From NCBI GenBank assembly GCA_964556115.1, contig CAZKVC010000004.1:1-64000 (forward strand): 64,000 bases of DNA. The letters run 5' to 3'. The position numbers were made by a program, and so were the translations under genes. The stretch's first letter is position 1; the number at the start of each line of letters is the position of its first letter. The notes beneath the pieces were generated by a model. The model did no database searches, was not told where the DNA came from, and worked only from the letters and a program-made list of their open reading frames with translations. Shown here piece after piece: positions 41,728 through 50,535 of this stretch. The DNA comes from Parvularcula sp964556115 (GTDB lineage: Bacteria > Pseudomonadota > Alphaproteobacteria > Caulobacterales > Parvularculaceae).

Positions 41728-41788
41728 AGCAGGCGTTGTCCGGCGGCTGCTCCTCGGCCAAAAGCATCGCTTGGGGCAGGATCGGATA

Positions 41789-42592
41789 ATGGGCGTCACA
41801 CCCTCTCAAGCGCGTGCCGGCGTTGGTTGGCAGATGGACCGGCGAGGCTGGATCTCGGCAGGTTTGACCGTCGGGGCCGTCGCGCTGCTTCTCGCCTTTT
41901 TGCTGGTCGGCCGCGATTTCGTATCTCTCGACCGCGAAAGCCTGTCGGTGGTGCTGACCGCGATCCGCGAAAGCGCCTGGTCCCTGCCGACCACGATCCT
42001 TCTTTATTGCGGTCTGTCGCTGGTCGGCTTCCCCCAGGCGCTTCTCTTCGCGGCGACGGTGGCGGTCTTCGGCCCCTATACCGGCGCCCTTTACGGCTGG
42101 CTGTCGACGATGATTTCGGCGGCGATGACCTTCGGCATCGGCAAGTTTCTTGGCGGTCCGTGGATGGCGAAGCTGCCGGAAGGCCGCGTCCGCGCGATGG
42201 TCTCGGTGATGCAGCGCCGGGGGCTCCTGACGGCCATGATCGTGCGCTGGACACCCTCTGCGCCCTTTATCGTGGTCAACAGCCTCTGCGGCGCCTCGGG
42301 CATGCCGATCTGGAAATTCCTTGCCGGAACAGGTCTGGGGATCATTCCCAAAATTGCGGTGATCGCCTTTTTCACCGAGCAGCTCGATGCACTGATGACA
42401 TTCCTCGCCAGCGGCGATCCGAAGGCTCTCCTGTGGGTCCTTGCGGCCATCCTGGCATGGGGCGCATTCTTCGTCGCCTGCCGGATGCTCTACCGCCGGC
42501 TCGCCAACAGCTCCCTCGCTGGCATCGCAGGTCAAAGAGCTTTAAGGACTGATATGGCCCCGCCTGAATCGAGTCCGGCCGAACAGCCTTAA
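41789..42592 (+). CDS. TVP38/TMEM64 (VTT domain) membrane protein
   Basis: This 267-residue DedA-superfamily protein has about five or six membrane helices. The family core is visible in G-F-P-Q-A-L-L-F-A-A-T, the amphipathic re-entrant segment F-G-P-Y-T-G-A-L-Y-G-W, and R-W-T-P-S-A-P-F-I-V-V-N. DedA/VTT proteins are implicated in lipid scrambling or undecaprenyl phosphate recycling; the function of this member is unknown. The ATG at 41789 is used; a TTG at 41771 would add six residues. Its end lies 93 nt before mreB, and the mreB regulatory sequences extend into its 3' end. Confidence 0.85.
   Translation: MGVTPSQARAGVGWQMDRRGWISAGLTVGAVALLLAFLLVGRDFVSLDRESLSVVLTAIRESAWSLPTTILLYCGLSLVGFPQALLFAATVAVFGPYTGALYGWLSTMISAAMTFGIGKFLGGPWMAKLPEGRVRAMVSVMQRRGLLTAMIVRWTPSAPFIVVNSLCGASGMPIWKFLAGTGLGIIPKIAVIAFFTEQLDALMTFLASGDPKALLWVLAAILAWGAFFVACRMLYRRLANSSLAGIAGQRALRTDMAPPESSPAEQP
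42566..42575. promoter_or_regulatory. Tandem GANTC (CcrM-type) sites upstream of mreB
   Basis: GAATC (42566-42570) is directly followed by GAGTC (42571-42575), about 111 nt upstream of mreB and inside the 3' end of the VTT gene. GANTC is the CcrM methylation site, and clustered sites near promoters are often read by GcrA. Whether the tandem is functional is inference. Confidence 0.35.
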
Positions 42593-42685
42593 TCATAAAA
42601 TAAAGGCTTTCCGGCTAGACAGGAGATCCAGGAGACAGTGAGCGCGGCTCAAGACTGGCCCGCTTGTAGATATTGGACGGACGAC

Positions 42686-43726
42686 ATGCTCTCGGCGCTC
42701 TTCGGAATGCTTTCGGCCGATATGGCCATCGATCTCGGGACCGCGAACACGCTGGTCTATGTGCGTGGCCGCGGCATCGTTCTGAACGAACCGTCCGTGG
42801 TGGCGATCGAGACCCGTCAGGGTCGCAAGATCGTCCGGGCCGTCGGCAACGAAGCCAAGGATATGCTCGGCCGGACCCCCGGTGCGATCGAGGCGATCCG
42901 CCCGATGCGCGACGGCGTCATCGCCGATTTCGAAGTCGCCGAGGCGATGATCAAGCACTTCATCCGCAAGGTCCATAACCGCCGCAGCTTCGCAAGCCCC
43001 CGCATCGTCATCTGCGTGCCCTCCGGCGCCACCGCGGTCGAGCGCCGCGCCATCCAGGAAAGCGCGCTCTCCGCTGGCGCCCGCCGGGTCGACCTGATCG
43101 AAGAACCGATGGCAGCCGCCTACGGCGCCAACCTCCCCGTATCCGAACCGACCGGCTCCATGGTCGTCGATATCGGCGGCGGTACCACGGAAGTGGCCGT
43201 CCTCAGCCTGGGCGGCATCGTCTATTCCCGCTCCGTCCGTGTCGGCGGCGACAAGATGGACGAGGCAATCGTCAGCTTCATCCGCCGCGAGTTCAATCTC
43301 CTGATCGGTGAGAGCTCGGCCGAGCGCATCAAGAAGGAAGTCGGCTCCGCTACCGTCGATGACGAGAGCACGAAGGCCATCATCCACATCAAGGGTCGTG
43401 ATCTGATGCACGGCGTGCCCAAAGAGGTTAAGATCTCCGCGGCGCAGATCTACGAAGCCCTGAAAGAACCCGTCACGCAGATCGTCGAGGCGGTCAAAGT
43501 CGCCCTCGAAGCGACCCCGCCGGAACTGGCGGCCGATATCGTCGATACCGGCATCATGCTGACCGGCGGCGGGGCGCTGCTTCGCAATCTCGACAAGCTT
43601 CTGCGCGAGGAGACCGGCCTTCCGGTCTCGATCGCCGAAGACCCGCTCTCCTGTGTCGCTCTGGGCACCGGTGCAGCATTGGAAAACGACAAGGCCATGC
43701 GGACGGCGCTGTCCACGGCGGTCTAG
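42686..43726 (+). CDS. mreB: Rod shape-determining protein MreB
   Basis: MreB is the actin-like filament protein that guides lateral peptidoglycan synthesis. The 346-residue protein has the phosphate-1 motif D-L-G-T-A-N-T at 16-22, the phosphate-2 motif D-I-G-G-G-T-T-E-V, and the adenosine-site segment T-G-G-G-A-L-L. It begins with the usual membrane-binding N-terminus. The ATG at 42686 is chosen; a GTG at 42638 would add 16 non-conserved residues. It heads the cluster mreB-mreC-mreD-mrdA-rodA, but a 148-nt gap with a CtrA-type box separates it from mreC. Confidence 0.97.
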   Translation: MLSALFGMLSADMAIDLGTANTLVYVRGRGIVLNEPSVVAIETRQGRKIVRAVGNEAKDMLGRTPGAIEAIRPMRDGVIADFEVAEAMIKHFIRKVHNRRSFASPRIVICVPSGATAVERRAIQESALSAGARRVDLIEEPMAAAYGANLPVSEPTGSMVVDIGGGTTEVAVLSLGGIVYSRSVRVGGDKMDEAIVSFIRREFNLLIGESSAERIKKEVGSATVDDESTKAIIHIKGRDLMHGVPKEVKISAAQIYEALKEPVTQIVEAVKVALEATPPELAADIVDTGIMLTGGGALLRNLDKLLREETGLPVSIAEDPLSCVALGTGAALENDKAMRTALSTAV

Positions 43727-43798
43727 CGAAAGCGTAAGCCTTTGGCCCCTTCGGTCGAGGCACGTCCTCCGCTAGACGGTAAAAACCGCGCGAGGGGG

Positions 43799-43814
43799 TT
43801 AAGCACCCCTTAAC
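43799..43814 (+). promoter_or_regulatory. CtrA-type operator upstream of mreC
   Basis: A perfect TTAA-N7-TTAAC sequence (TTAA at 43799-43802, N7 at 43803-43809, TTAAC at 43810-43814) lies 60 nt upstream of mreC, inside the mreB-mreC gap. It matches the full-length CtrA-binding consensus of Caulobacter-like bacteria. Binding is not shown. Confidence 0.6.
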
Positions 43815-43874
43815 GGCGGTCATGCTGCGACAGGGCGTGGACGGGGCCAGGCAGAAGCCGGGGAGTGAACGCTG

Positions 43875-44828
43875 ATGACGGCGTTGTTCAGCAAGGGCAG
43901 TGCAAAGGGCTTTCGGGAAGCCGAGCGTCCGCCTGCCAATCTTCTCGTGATGCTGGCCCTCAGCTTCGCGTTCTCGATTTTTTCGATCTACGGGGCGCAA
44001 GCGTCAGTCTTCGAGAAGGCCCGCGAGAGCCTTCTCGACCGTTTCGCGCCCGTTCTTCAGGTCTTCTCGGCTCCGGTCAGGTTCGTCGGCAGCACCATCG
44101 GCGATGTAGGCGACTATTTCGCGGTGATCTCCGAAAACGACCGGCTGCGTCAGGAAAACGAAGAGCTGCGCATCTGGATGCACCAGGCCATGGCGCTCGA
44201 GCAGCGTCTGGCCGAGTACGAAGAGCTTCTGAACCCGCGGGTCATCAAGGCCGAGCGCTATATCCCCGCCCAAGTCATCGCCGAGAACGAAGGCCCGTTC
44301 AGCCGGGCGCTGATCCTGTCGGCAGGGCGTGAGGACGGCATCCGCCGCGGCAGCGCGGTCGTCGATGGCGCGGGCCTGATCGGCCACGTCGTCACCACGG
44401 GGAACAGGGCGTCGCGCGTTCTTCTCCTCACGGATCCGAACAGCCACATCCCCGTCTATATCGAAGCGGTGGATACAGAGGGCCTGATGTCAGGCACTGC
44501 CGAGCGCCGGGCCGAGATCAAGCAGTTCTCCGGCCGTCCGAAGGGTGCGCTGGAGATCGGCATGCGGGTCGTCACCTCAGGGACCGGCGGCACCCTGCCG
44601 CGGGGCCTTCCCGTGGGTGAAGTGGTCCGGCTGACCGAAGACGGCGCCGAGATCGGCCTTTACGCGTCAGACCAGGGCGCCTTTCTGGTCCGGGTCATCG
44701 ACTATGCCTTCCCCGATCCGGGTGCCGAACAGATGGACGACACCATTCCGACGGCGCCTGCGGCCGGCGAGGAGGCCGAAGCCCAGATCACAGCTTCCGC
44801 GGAGGAGACGACGCCGGTCGATGGATGA
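43875..44828 (+). CDS. mreC: Rod shape-determining protein MreC
   Basis: MreC is a bitopic periplasmic scaffold that activates PBP2 in the elongasome. The 317-residue protein has one N-terminal membrane helix (about 23-45), a coiled coil (about 90-115, with N-E-E-L-R-I-W), and the MreC beta domain with L-T-D-P-N-S-H-I-P-V, G-T-A-E-R-R-A and L-P-R-G-L-P-V-G. A C-terminal low-complexity acidic tail is extra. The CtrA-type box 60 nt upstream suggests that mreCD-mrdA-rodA has its own cell-cycle-timed promoter. mreD begins inside its last codons (8-nt overlap). Confidence 0.96.
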   Translation: MTALFSKGSAKGFREAERPPANLLVMLALSFAFSIFSIYGAQASVFEKARESLLDRFAPVLQVFSAPVRFVGSTIGDVGDYFAVISENDRLRQENEELRIWMHQAMALEQRLAEYEELLNPRVIKAERYIPAQVIAENEGPFSRALILSAGREDGIRRGSAVVDGAGLIGHVVTTGNRASRVLLLTDPNSHIPVYIEAVDTEGLMSGTAERRAEIKQFSGRPKGALEIGMRVVTSGTGGTLPRGLPVGEVVRLTEDGAEIGLYASDQGAFLVRVIDYAFPDPGAEQMDDTIPTAPAAGEEAEAQITASAEETTPVDG

Positions 44829-45333
44829 GCAGCGCTTCGCTTCTGCACTGACAATCGGTATCGCCGCCGCGCTTCTCGTGGCGGGCGGGCTTTTGCTGTT
44901 GACGCCGCTCAATCTTGCGCAGGGCTACATCCCCACGCCGTTCTTCCCGCTGATCGTCATCTTTCTATACGGGCTCGAGCGTCCCGAAAGCCTGCCTCCC
45001 ATCGTGACTTTCACAGCAGGGCTTCTTCAGGATCTTCTTTTCGGCGCGGCGATCGGGCCGTGGGCCACGGTCTACCTTCTCCTTCACGCCGCGATCATCT
45101 GGCAGCGGAGCTATTTTGCCGGTCGCGACAGCATCGTTCTGACCACGGGGTTCGCGGCGGCCAGTCTTGTTGCGTTGCTCATCTACTGGATCGAAATGTC
45201 GATCCTGGGCGCAAGGACCATGCCGCTCTTTCCGCTTCTCGTGCAGACAGCGGTCACCATCGCGGTCTTTCCAATCGCCCTTTTCCTCTTCAACCTGACG
45301 ATCGGCCGGCAGCGGCCGTCCTTGATGGGATAA
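44821..45333 (+). CDS. mreD: Rod shape-determining protein MreD
   Basis: MreD is a small membrane protein (170 residues, about five helices) of the elongasome. The sequence has the expected weakly conserved pattern, with P-F-F-P-L-I-V-I-F-L-Y and L-L-Q-D-L-L-F-G-A-A-I-G. The frame is open far upstream, but the ATG at 44821 overlaps the mreC stop by 8 nt and starts directly before the first helix. The call rests largely on its place between mreC and mrdA and on the hydrophobic profile. mrdA starts 3 nt after the stop. Confidence 0.93.
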   Translation: MDEQRFASALTIGIAAALLVAGGLLLLTPLNLAQGYIPTPFFPLIVIFLYGLERPESLPPIVTFTAGLLQDLLFGAAIGPWATVYLLLHAAIIWQRSYFAGRDSIVLTTGFAAASLVALLIYWIEMSILGARTMPLFPLLVQTAVTIAVFPIALFLFNLTIGRQRPSLMG

Positions 45334-45336
45334 GCC

Positions 45337-47331
45337 ATGCGCGTCGAACCCTTCGATACGTCGAGGCATATGGAATTCACCCGCCGGGCCACCGTCGTAT
45401 CGACGGGTATTCTCGGTCTTTTCGGCGGCATTGGCTGGCGGCTTTATGACCTTCAGGTGCGCCGGCACCGGGACTTTCGTGCGTTGGCGGACGACAACCA
45501 GTTCAACACCCGGCTGATCGTTCCGCTGCGCGGCGAGATCTACGACCGCTACGGCCGCGTGGTCGCCAATAACGAGCCTGACTTCCGCGTCCTCGTCATC
45601 CCCGAGCGTACCGATGACATGACGAAGACGCTCACACAGCTCGGTGCAATCCTTCCGCTGTCAGACAATCAGATCAAGACCGTACTGGACAAGGCGCGGC
45701 GCCAGCGCTCCTTCCTGCCGATCCTCGTGGCCGACAAGCTCGACTGGGAAAGCTACGCCGCCGTCAACTTCCATTCGAGCACGCTAAGGGGTGTCGTCAC
45801 CGAAATCGGCGCCAGCCGGGCCTATGCCGAAGATGCAGGCGCGGCTTTCGTCGTGGGCTATATGGGCTCCGCTACCACCGGGGACATCGACCGTGCGAGA
45901 AGCGATGCAAAGTCCGACGAGGAGGCGCAGAAGGCCGAGCTGCTCTACCGCCAGCCGGGTTTCAAGGTCGGCAAGGCCGGCCTCGAGCGGACCCTCGACG
46001 AGCGGCTGCAGGGAAGCCCCGGCTCAGTCCAGGTGCAGGTCAACGCTCATGGCCGGGTCATCAAGAGCTATGACGACCGGGCGGTGAAGCCGGTTCAGGG
46101 CGAGCCGGTCGGGCTGACGATCGACAAGGAACTGCAAGCGACGACGCTGCAGGTACTTGCTTCCGATTACGGTGAGTACCCGGACGAAGCGCTCGGCCCG
46201 CACCCGGTCTCGGCTTCGGCGGTGGTTATCGATATCGTCACCGGCGACATCATCGTCATGGCTTCGACACCGGCCTTCGACCCCAATGTCTTCAGCCGCG
46301 GCATCGATTCCAAGATGTGGCGTGAACTGAACGAAAGCCCGCTGAAGCCGCTTTTGAACAAACCTGTGCAAGGCGCCTATCCGCCGGGATCGACCTTCAA
46401 GCTCCTCACCGCGATCGCGGCGCAGGAAGCGGGCATCGCGCCGACCCAGAGGCACTATTGCGGCGGCAGCTTCCGTTTCGGCGGGCGGGACTTCACCTGC
46501 TGGAAGAAAGAGGGTCACGGCTGGCTCGACATGGAAGGGTCGATCAAGCACTCCTGCGACGTCTATTACTGGAACCTCGCGACCCAGGTCGATATCGACC
46601 ACATTGCCGACGTCGCAAGACGCTACGGCCTCGGCCAGACCTACGATCTCGGCATCGGCACGGAGGTTGACGGTATCGTTCCCTCGAGGGCCTGGAAGCG
46701 TGCCTATTACCGCAATGACCCGCCGAACCAGACATGGTTTCCGGGCGAGACCCTTTCCGTGGCGATCGGGCAGGGGGCGACGACGGCCTCGCCGCTTCAA
46801 CTCGCGGTCATGAGCGCGCGGATCGCGACCCACAAGAAGGTCCGCCCAAGGCTTATCCGCGCGATCGGATCGGAGCTCATCACCCAGCCGGTCTTCGAGG
46901 ACCTTTCGGGGAAACCCCAGCACCTCGCCGCGGTGCGCGCAGGCATGAACGCCGTGGTCAACGAATGGGGCACGGCCGCGCGCTCGAGCCTTCAGCCGGA
47001 TTACCTCATGGCGGGCAAGACCGGGACGAGCCAGGTTGTCGGTCTCAAGCGTGATCCGAAGACGGGCAGGCGCCTGAAGAACGAGGAACTGCCCTGGCAG
47101 TTCCGCGACCACGCGCTCTTCGTGTCCTTTGCGCCCTACGAGAACCCCCGTTACGCGTGCTGCGTGGTGGTGGAGCATGGCGGCTCCGGCTCGAAGGCGG
47201 CCGGTCCCCGCGCGCGGGACATCATGCGGGCGGTCCTCGACAAGGATCCGTCGAATTACAACAAGCACCGCTTCTGGAACGGTCAGCGAGCTGAAGAAGA
47301 CCGCCTCGCCAGCCTCGGGGAAGCCCAATGA
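45337..47331 (+). CDS. mrdA: Penicillin-binding protein 2 (elongation transpeptidase)
   Basis: PBP2 is the class B transpeptidase of the elongasome, working with RodA. The 664-residue protein has an N-terminal membrane anchor (about 20-40), the pedestal dimerisation region, and a transpeptidase domain with the three active-site motifs S-x-x-K (Ser352 and Lys355 in G-S-T-F-K), S-C-D (406-408) and K-T-G (561-563). The cysteine-bearing segment Y-C-G-G-S-F-R-F-G-G-R is typical of PBP2. rodA starts within its stop (4-nt overlap at 47328-47331), so the two are translationally coupled. Confidence 0.97.
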   Translation: MRVEPFDTSRHMEFTRRATVVSTGILGLFGGIGWRLYDLQVRRHRDFRALADDNQFNTRLIVPLRGEIYDRYGRVVANNEPDFRVLVIPERTDDMTKTLTQLGAILPLSDNQIKTVLDKARRQRSFLPILVADKLDWESYAAVNFHSSTLRGVVTEIGASRAYAEDAGAAFVVGYMGSATTGDIDRARSDAKSDEEAQKAELLYRQPGFKVGKAGLERTLDERLQGSPGSVQVQVNAHGRVIKSYDDRAVKPVQGEPVGLTIDKELQATTLQVLASDYGEYPDEALGPHPVSASAVVIDIVTGDIIVMASTPAFDPNVFSRGIDSKMWRELNESPLKPLLNKPVQGAYPPGSTFKLLTAIAAQEAGIAPTQRHYCGGSFRFGGRDFTCWKKEGHGWLDMEGSIKHSCDVYYWNLATQVDIDHIADVARRYGLGQTYDLGIGTEVDGIVPSRAWKRAYYRNDPPNQTWFPGETLSVAIGQGATTASPLQLAVMSARIATHKKVRPRLIRAIGSELITQPVFEDLSGKPQHLAAVRAGMNAVVNEWGTAARSSLQPDYLMAGKTGTSQVVGLKRDPKTGRRLKNEELPWQFRDHALFVSFAPYENPRYACCVVVEHGGSGSKAAGPRARDIMRAVLDKDPSNYNKHRFWNGQRAEEDRLASLGEAQ

Positions 47332-48482
47332 ACGCGATCGTCATCGAGCAGGCGTCGCGCAGCAAGATCAAGGCGCGGCTCCAGGAACTGAACGTCACCC
47401 TGATGGTCCTTCTGACCCTGATCGCGGGTACCGGGGTGCTGGCGCTCTATTCGGTTTCGGAAGGCAGCTGGAACCCTTACGCGATGCCCCACGGCATCCG
47501 CTTCGTTCTGGCGCTGGTGATCCTCGTCGGTATCGGCATCACCCCTTTGAAGTTCTGGCTGCGGATGGCTTATCCGGCCTACTTCGCCACCCTCGGCCTT
47601 CTGCTCCTGGTCCCGATTATCGGTGAGACAGGTGGCGGGGCGCAGCGCTGGATCGGCCTTGGCGGCTTCCAGCTGCAGCCATCCGAGATGATGAAGGTGG
47701 CGCTCGTCCTTGCGCTCGCCCGCTACTACCACGGGCTGGAGTTCAAGCGGGTCTCGACGATCACCGGCCTCTTCACCCCGCTCGCCATGATCGCCGTTCC
47801 GGTCGGACTGGTCTTCCTGCAGCCCGACCTCGGCACGGCGATCCTCCTTGGCCTGTCGGGCGTCACCGTCCTTCTTCTCGCCGGAATCTCCTGGCGCCTG
47901 GTCACCCTCGGTGTGATCGCCGGGATCGGCGGCGCGGTCTTCGGGGTGCAGTCGGGTGTCATCAAGGCCTACCAATGGGAGCGGATCACAGCCTTCCTCG
48001 ACCCGACCAAGGACCCGCTTGGCGCCAACTATCACCCCAATCAGGCGAAGATCGCCATCGGTTCGGGCGGGGTCGAGGGCAAGGGTTACATGCAGGGCAC
48101 GCAGAGCCAGCTCGACTTCCTGCCCGAGATCCACACGGACTTCATCTTCACCATCCTGGGCGAAGAGTTCGGGCTTTACGGTGCGCTGGTGGTCTTGGGG
48201 CTTTATCTCGCCGTCTTCTTCACGACCCTGCAGATCGCGATGAGCGCCAAGTCCCATTTCGGCCGGCTCCTGAGCCTCGGGATCGCAGTGACCTTTGTCT
48301 CCTACGTCCTCATCAATACGGGCATGGTCATGGGTCTCGCGCCGGTGGTGGGCGTTCCCCTGCCGCTCGTCAGCTATGGCGGCACGGTGATGCTCTCGAT
48401 GATGGGCGGCTTCGGCCTGGTGATGTCGAGCTGGATCTACCGCAACCAGGACACGCTCAGGACCACCGGCTTCGGCAGCTGA
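47328..48482 (+). CDS. rodA: Peptidoglycan polymerase RodA (SEDS family)
   Basis: RodA is the SEDS glycosyltransferase that polymerises glycan strands in the elongasome and needs PBP2 for activity. The 384-residue protein has ten predicted membrane helices. Conserved SEDS segments present are W-I-G-L-G-G-F-Q-L-Q-P-S-E, D-L-G-T-A, the long extracellular loop with Y-H-P-N-Q-A-K-I-A-I-G-S-G, D-F-I-F-T, and P-L-V-S-Y-G-G-T. It overlaps mrdA by 4 nt and is the last gene of the rod cluster; the Hpt gene converges on it. Confidence 0.97.
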   Translation: MNAIVIEQASRSKIKARLQELNVTLMVLLTLIAGTGVLALYSVSEGSWNPYAMPHGIRFVLALVILVGIGITPLKFWLRMAYPAYFATLGLLLLVPIIGETGGGAQRWIGLGGFQLQPSEMMKVALVLALARYYHGLEFKRVSTITGLFTPLAMIAVPVGLVFLQPDLGTAILLGLSGVTVLLLAGISWRLVTLGVIAGIGGAVFGVQSGVIKAYQWERITAFLDPTKDPLGANYHPNQAKIAIGSGGVEGKGYMQGTQSQLDFLPEIHTDFIFTILGEEFGLYGALVVLGLYLAVFFTTLQIAMSAKSHFGRLLSLGIAVTFVSYVLINTGMVMGLAPVVGVPLPLVSYGGTVMLSMMGGFGLVMSSWIYRNQDTLRTTGFGS

Positions 48483-48506
48483 GGTGCATGACAGGCAGAT
48501 CCGCGC

Positions 48507-48857
48507 CTAGCCGCGCTCGGCGAGGACCTGTTCGAAGGCGTTGCGTGTCGCCTCGATGTCTTCGGGCAGTTTGTCGAAAAGGGCCCGCACGTCACCAAGA
48601 TTGCCCGCCTTCGCCGCGATCTCGATCGTCTGGGCCCGGCGGGCGACGAGGACTGCGCCAAGATTGCCTGACGATCCCTTCAGCGCATGCGCTGTCGTCG
48701 CGATCGTTTCAGGCGATCCCGCTTCGATGCCGAGGCGCAACTGAAGGATCAGCTCGTCATTGGATTGCCAATAGGCATCGAGAATAGGGCGGACCGCTTC
48801 CGCTCCTGCGCCTTCTACCAGCATGCCGATCTGCTCGGCGTCGATTAGCTCAGCCAT
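48507..48857 (-). CDS. Stand-alone Hpt phosphotransfer protein
   Basis: This 116-residue histidine phosphotransfer protein is a four-helix bundle with the active histidine His57 in A-H-A-L-K-G-S-S-G-N-L-G-A. It relays phosphate between hybrid kinases and response regulators. No kinase or regulator is adjacent. It is not ChpT, whose fold and length differ. It could serve any orphan hybrid kinase in the genome. It converges with rodA, 24 nt away. Confidence 0.92.
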   Translation of the reverse strand: MAELIDAEQIGMLVEGAGAEAVRPILDAYWQSNDELILQLRLGIEAGSPETIATTAHALKGSSGNLGAVLVARRAQTIEIAAKAGNLGDVRALFDKLPEDIEATRNAFEQVLAERG

Positions 48858-49014
48858 AAGCTCTCCCGCTCGCTGCCCGGCGAGGGTAGGCCTCTCCTCT
48901 TTGTGAACTCTTGCAAGAACGTATAAAACTGCGTCTAACGATGGGCTGATGCAAAGGGGCCTCCGAGGGCCGCTTCACGATACAATCTATAAGGCGGGCG
49001 GAGAGCGCGAGCAG

Positions 49015-50514
49015 ATGGCGATCAGCAAGAACGGCAAGGACGAAACCTGGTCAGGCAAGGCGGCCTTCGTGCTCGCCGCGATCGGGTCGGCGGTGGGGAT
49101 CGGCAACCTTGTCCGCTTCCCCTATCAGGCGGGTGAGAATGGCGGCGGCGCCTTCGTCATCGTCTATATCGTTGCCGTCCTGGCCATCGGTCTTCCGGTC
49201 CTGATGGCAGAACTCTTCCTGGGACGTCGCGGCGGCGGTACGCCGGTCGCGGCGGTCGAACGCCTTGCGAAGGCGGAAGGCGCTTCATCGGCCTGGAGTC
49301 TGATGAGCTGGGTCGGGATGCTGGCGAGCTTCCTGATCGTCACCTTTTATTCCGTGCTGGCAGGCTGGCTCCTCTACTACATGGTCCTGATGACCGGGAA
49401 CCTGTTCGGTGACATCGCCGCAGGCGGGCTCGGCGCCATCGCCGCCCCCGCTTTTCCGGGGCAGGAAGCTGATGCGATCACCGGCACCTTCAAAGAGCTT
49501 CTCTCCTCGCCGGGGACGATGATCCTTTACCACGCGATCTTCATCATCCTCTGCACGATCATCGTCAGCCGGGGCGTGAAAGGCGGCATTGAGAAGGCGG
49601 CGACGCTTCTCATGCCGGTCTTCTTCGTGCTGCTGGTCGGCCTTTCGATCATTTCGGTCACCACCGGGGATGCCAGCGCTGCCTTCGATTTCCTCTTCAG
49701 GCCCAAGTTCGACGCGTTGGCTGAGCAGTTCACCAATGGCGAAATCCTCGTCAATGCGGTGGGACAGGCGTTCTTCTCGCTCTCCCTCGGTTCGGCGCTG
49801 ATGATCACCTACGGCATCTATCTCGGTCGCGACCAAAGCATTCCCAGCTCGGCAACCACTGTCGCCGTGGCCGACACCTCGGTCGCGCTGATCGCAGGTC
49901 TCGCGGTCTTCCCGATCGTCTTCCAGTACGGTCTCGAACCTGCTGGCGGCCTCGGTCTGATCTTCGGTCCGCTCCTTCTGGCATTCAGCCAGATGCCCTT
50001 CGGCGGCATCTTCGGCATCGCCTTTTTTGCCATGGGTGTCTTCGCCGCGCTGACCTCTGCGATCAGCCTGTTCGAGGTGCCGGCGGCCCATGCCAAAGGC
50101 GACTTCTACCTCGACTCCAGCATTCGGGACCGGCGTCGGGTGATCGGTTCGATCGCAATCGGTTTCCTCATCTTCGTGATCGGTATCTTTCACGCTCTCA
50201 GCCAGGTGCCGCTGGAGGCCGGGGACAATTTCTTCAACAGTTGGAAGCCCTTCGGCAACATGCCGATTCTCGGCGGCAAGACGCTGCTCGATGCCACCGA
50301 TACGTTGACGGGTTCGATCATGCTGCCGCTCGGCGGTTTCCTCGCCGCGGTCTTTGGCGGCTACGTGGTCAGCCAGTCCGCGAGCCGCGAGGAACTCGGC
50401 TTCAAGACCGAGGGCGCTTACAACCGCTGGCGCTTCCTGATCCGCTATATCTGTCCGGCTGTGGTTGGCCTGATCCTGGTCTACGGCATCGCGATTGCGC
50501 CGTTCCTCGGCTGA
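49015..50514 (+). CDS. SNF-family sodium-dependent transporter
   Basis: This inner-membrane secondary transporter is of the neurotransmitter:sodium symporter family, of the LeuT fold, and carries amino acids or related compounds. The 499-residue protein has about twelve helices, with the helix-1 motif G-S-A-V-G-I-G-N-L-V-R-F-P-Y-Q-A-G-E-N-G-G-G-A-F spread over residues 24-47, which includes the sodium and substrate sites. The usual Trp before the R-F-P-Y motif is Val here. The ATG at 49015 is supported by GGAGAG upstream; an in-frame ATG at 48949 would add 22 residues. The substrate is unknown. Confidence 0.93.
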   Translation: MAISKNGKDETWSGKAAFVLAAIGSAVGIGNLVRFPYQAGENGGGAFVIVYIVAVLAIGLPVLMAELFLGRRGGGTPVAAVERLAKAEGASSAWSLMSWVGMLASFLIVTFYSVLAGWLLYYMVLMTGNLFGDIAAGGLGAIAAPAFPGQEADAITGTFKELLSSPGTMILYHAIFIILCTIIVSRGVKGGIEKAATLLMPVFFVLLVGLSIISVTTGDASAAFDFLFRPKFDALAEQFTNGEILVNAVGQAFFSLSLGSALMITYGIYLGRDQSIPSSATTVAVADTSVALIAGLAVFPIVFQYGLEPAGGLGLIFGPLLLAFSQMPFGGIFGIAFFAMGVFAALTSAISLFEVPAAHAKGDFYLDSSIRDRRRVIGSIAIGFLIFVIGIFHALSQVPLEAGDNFFNSWKPFGNMPILGGKTLLDATDTLTGSIMLPLGGFLAAVFGGYVVSQSASREELGFKTEGAYNRWRFLIRYICPAVVGLILVYGIAIAPFLG

Positions 50515-50535
50515 CCCGATAAGGGCAGGGGCCCT

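Noticed and set aside
46024..47328. 434-residue open frame antisense to mrdA
   Set aside because: It is a shadow of the PBP2 frame with low-complexity composition.
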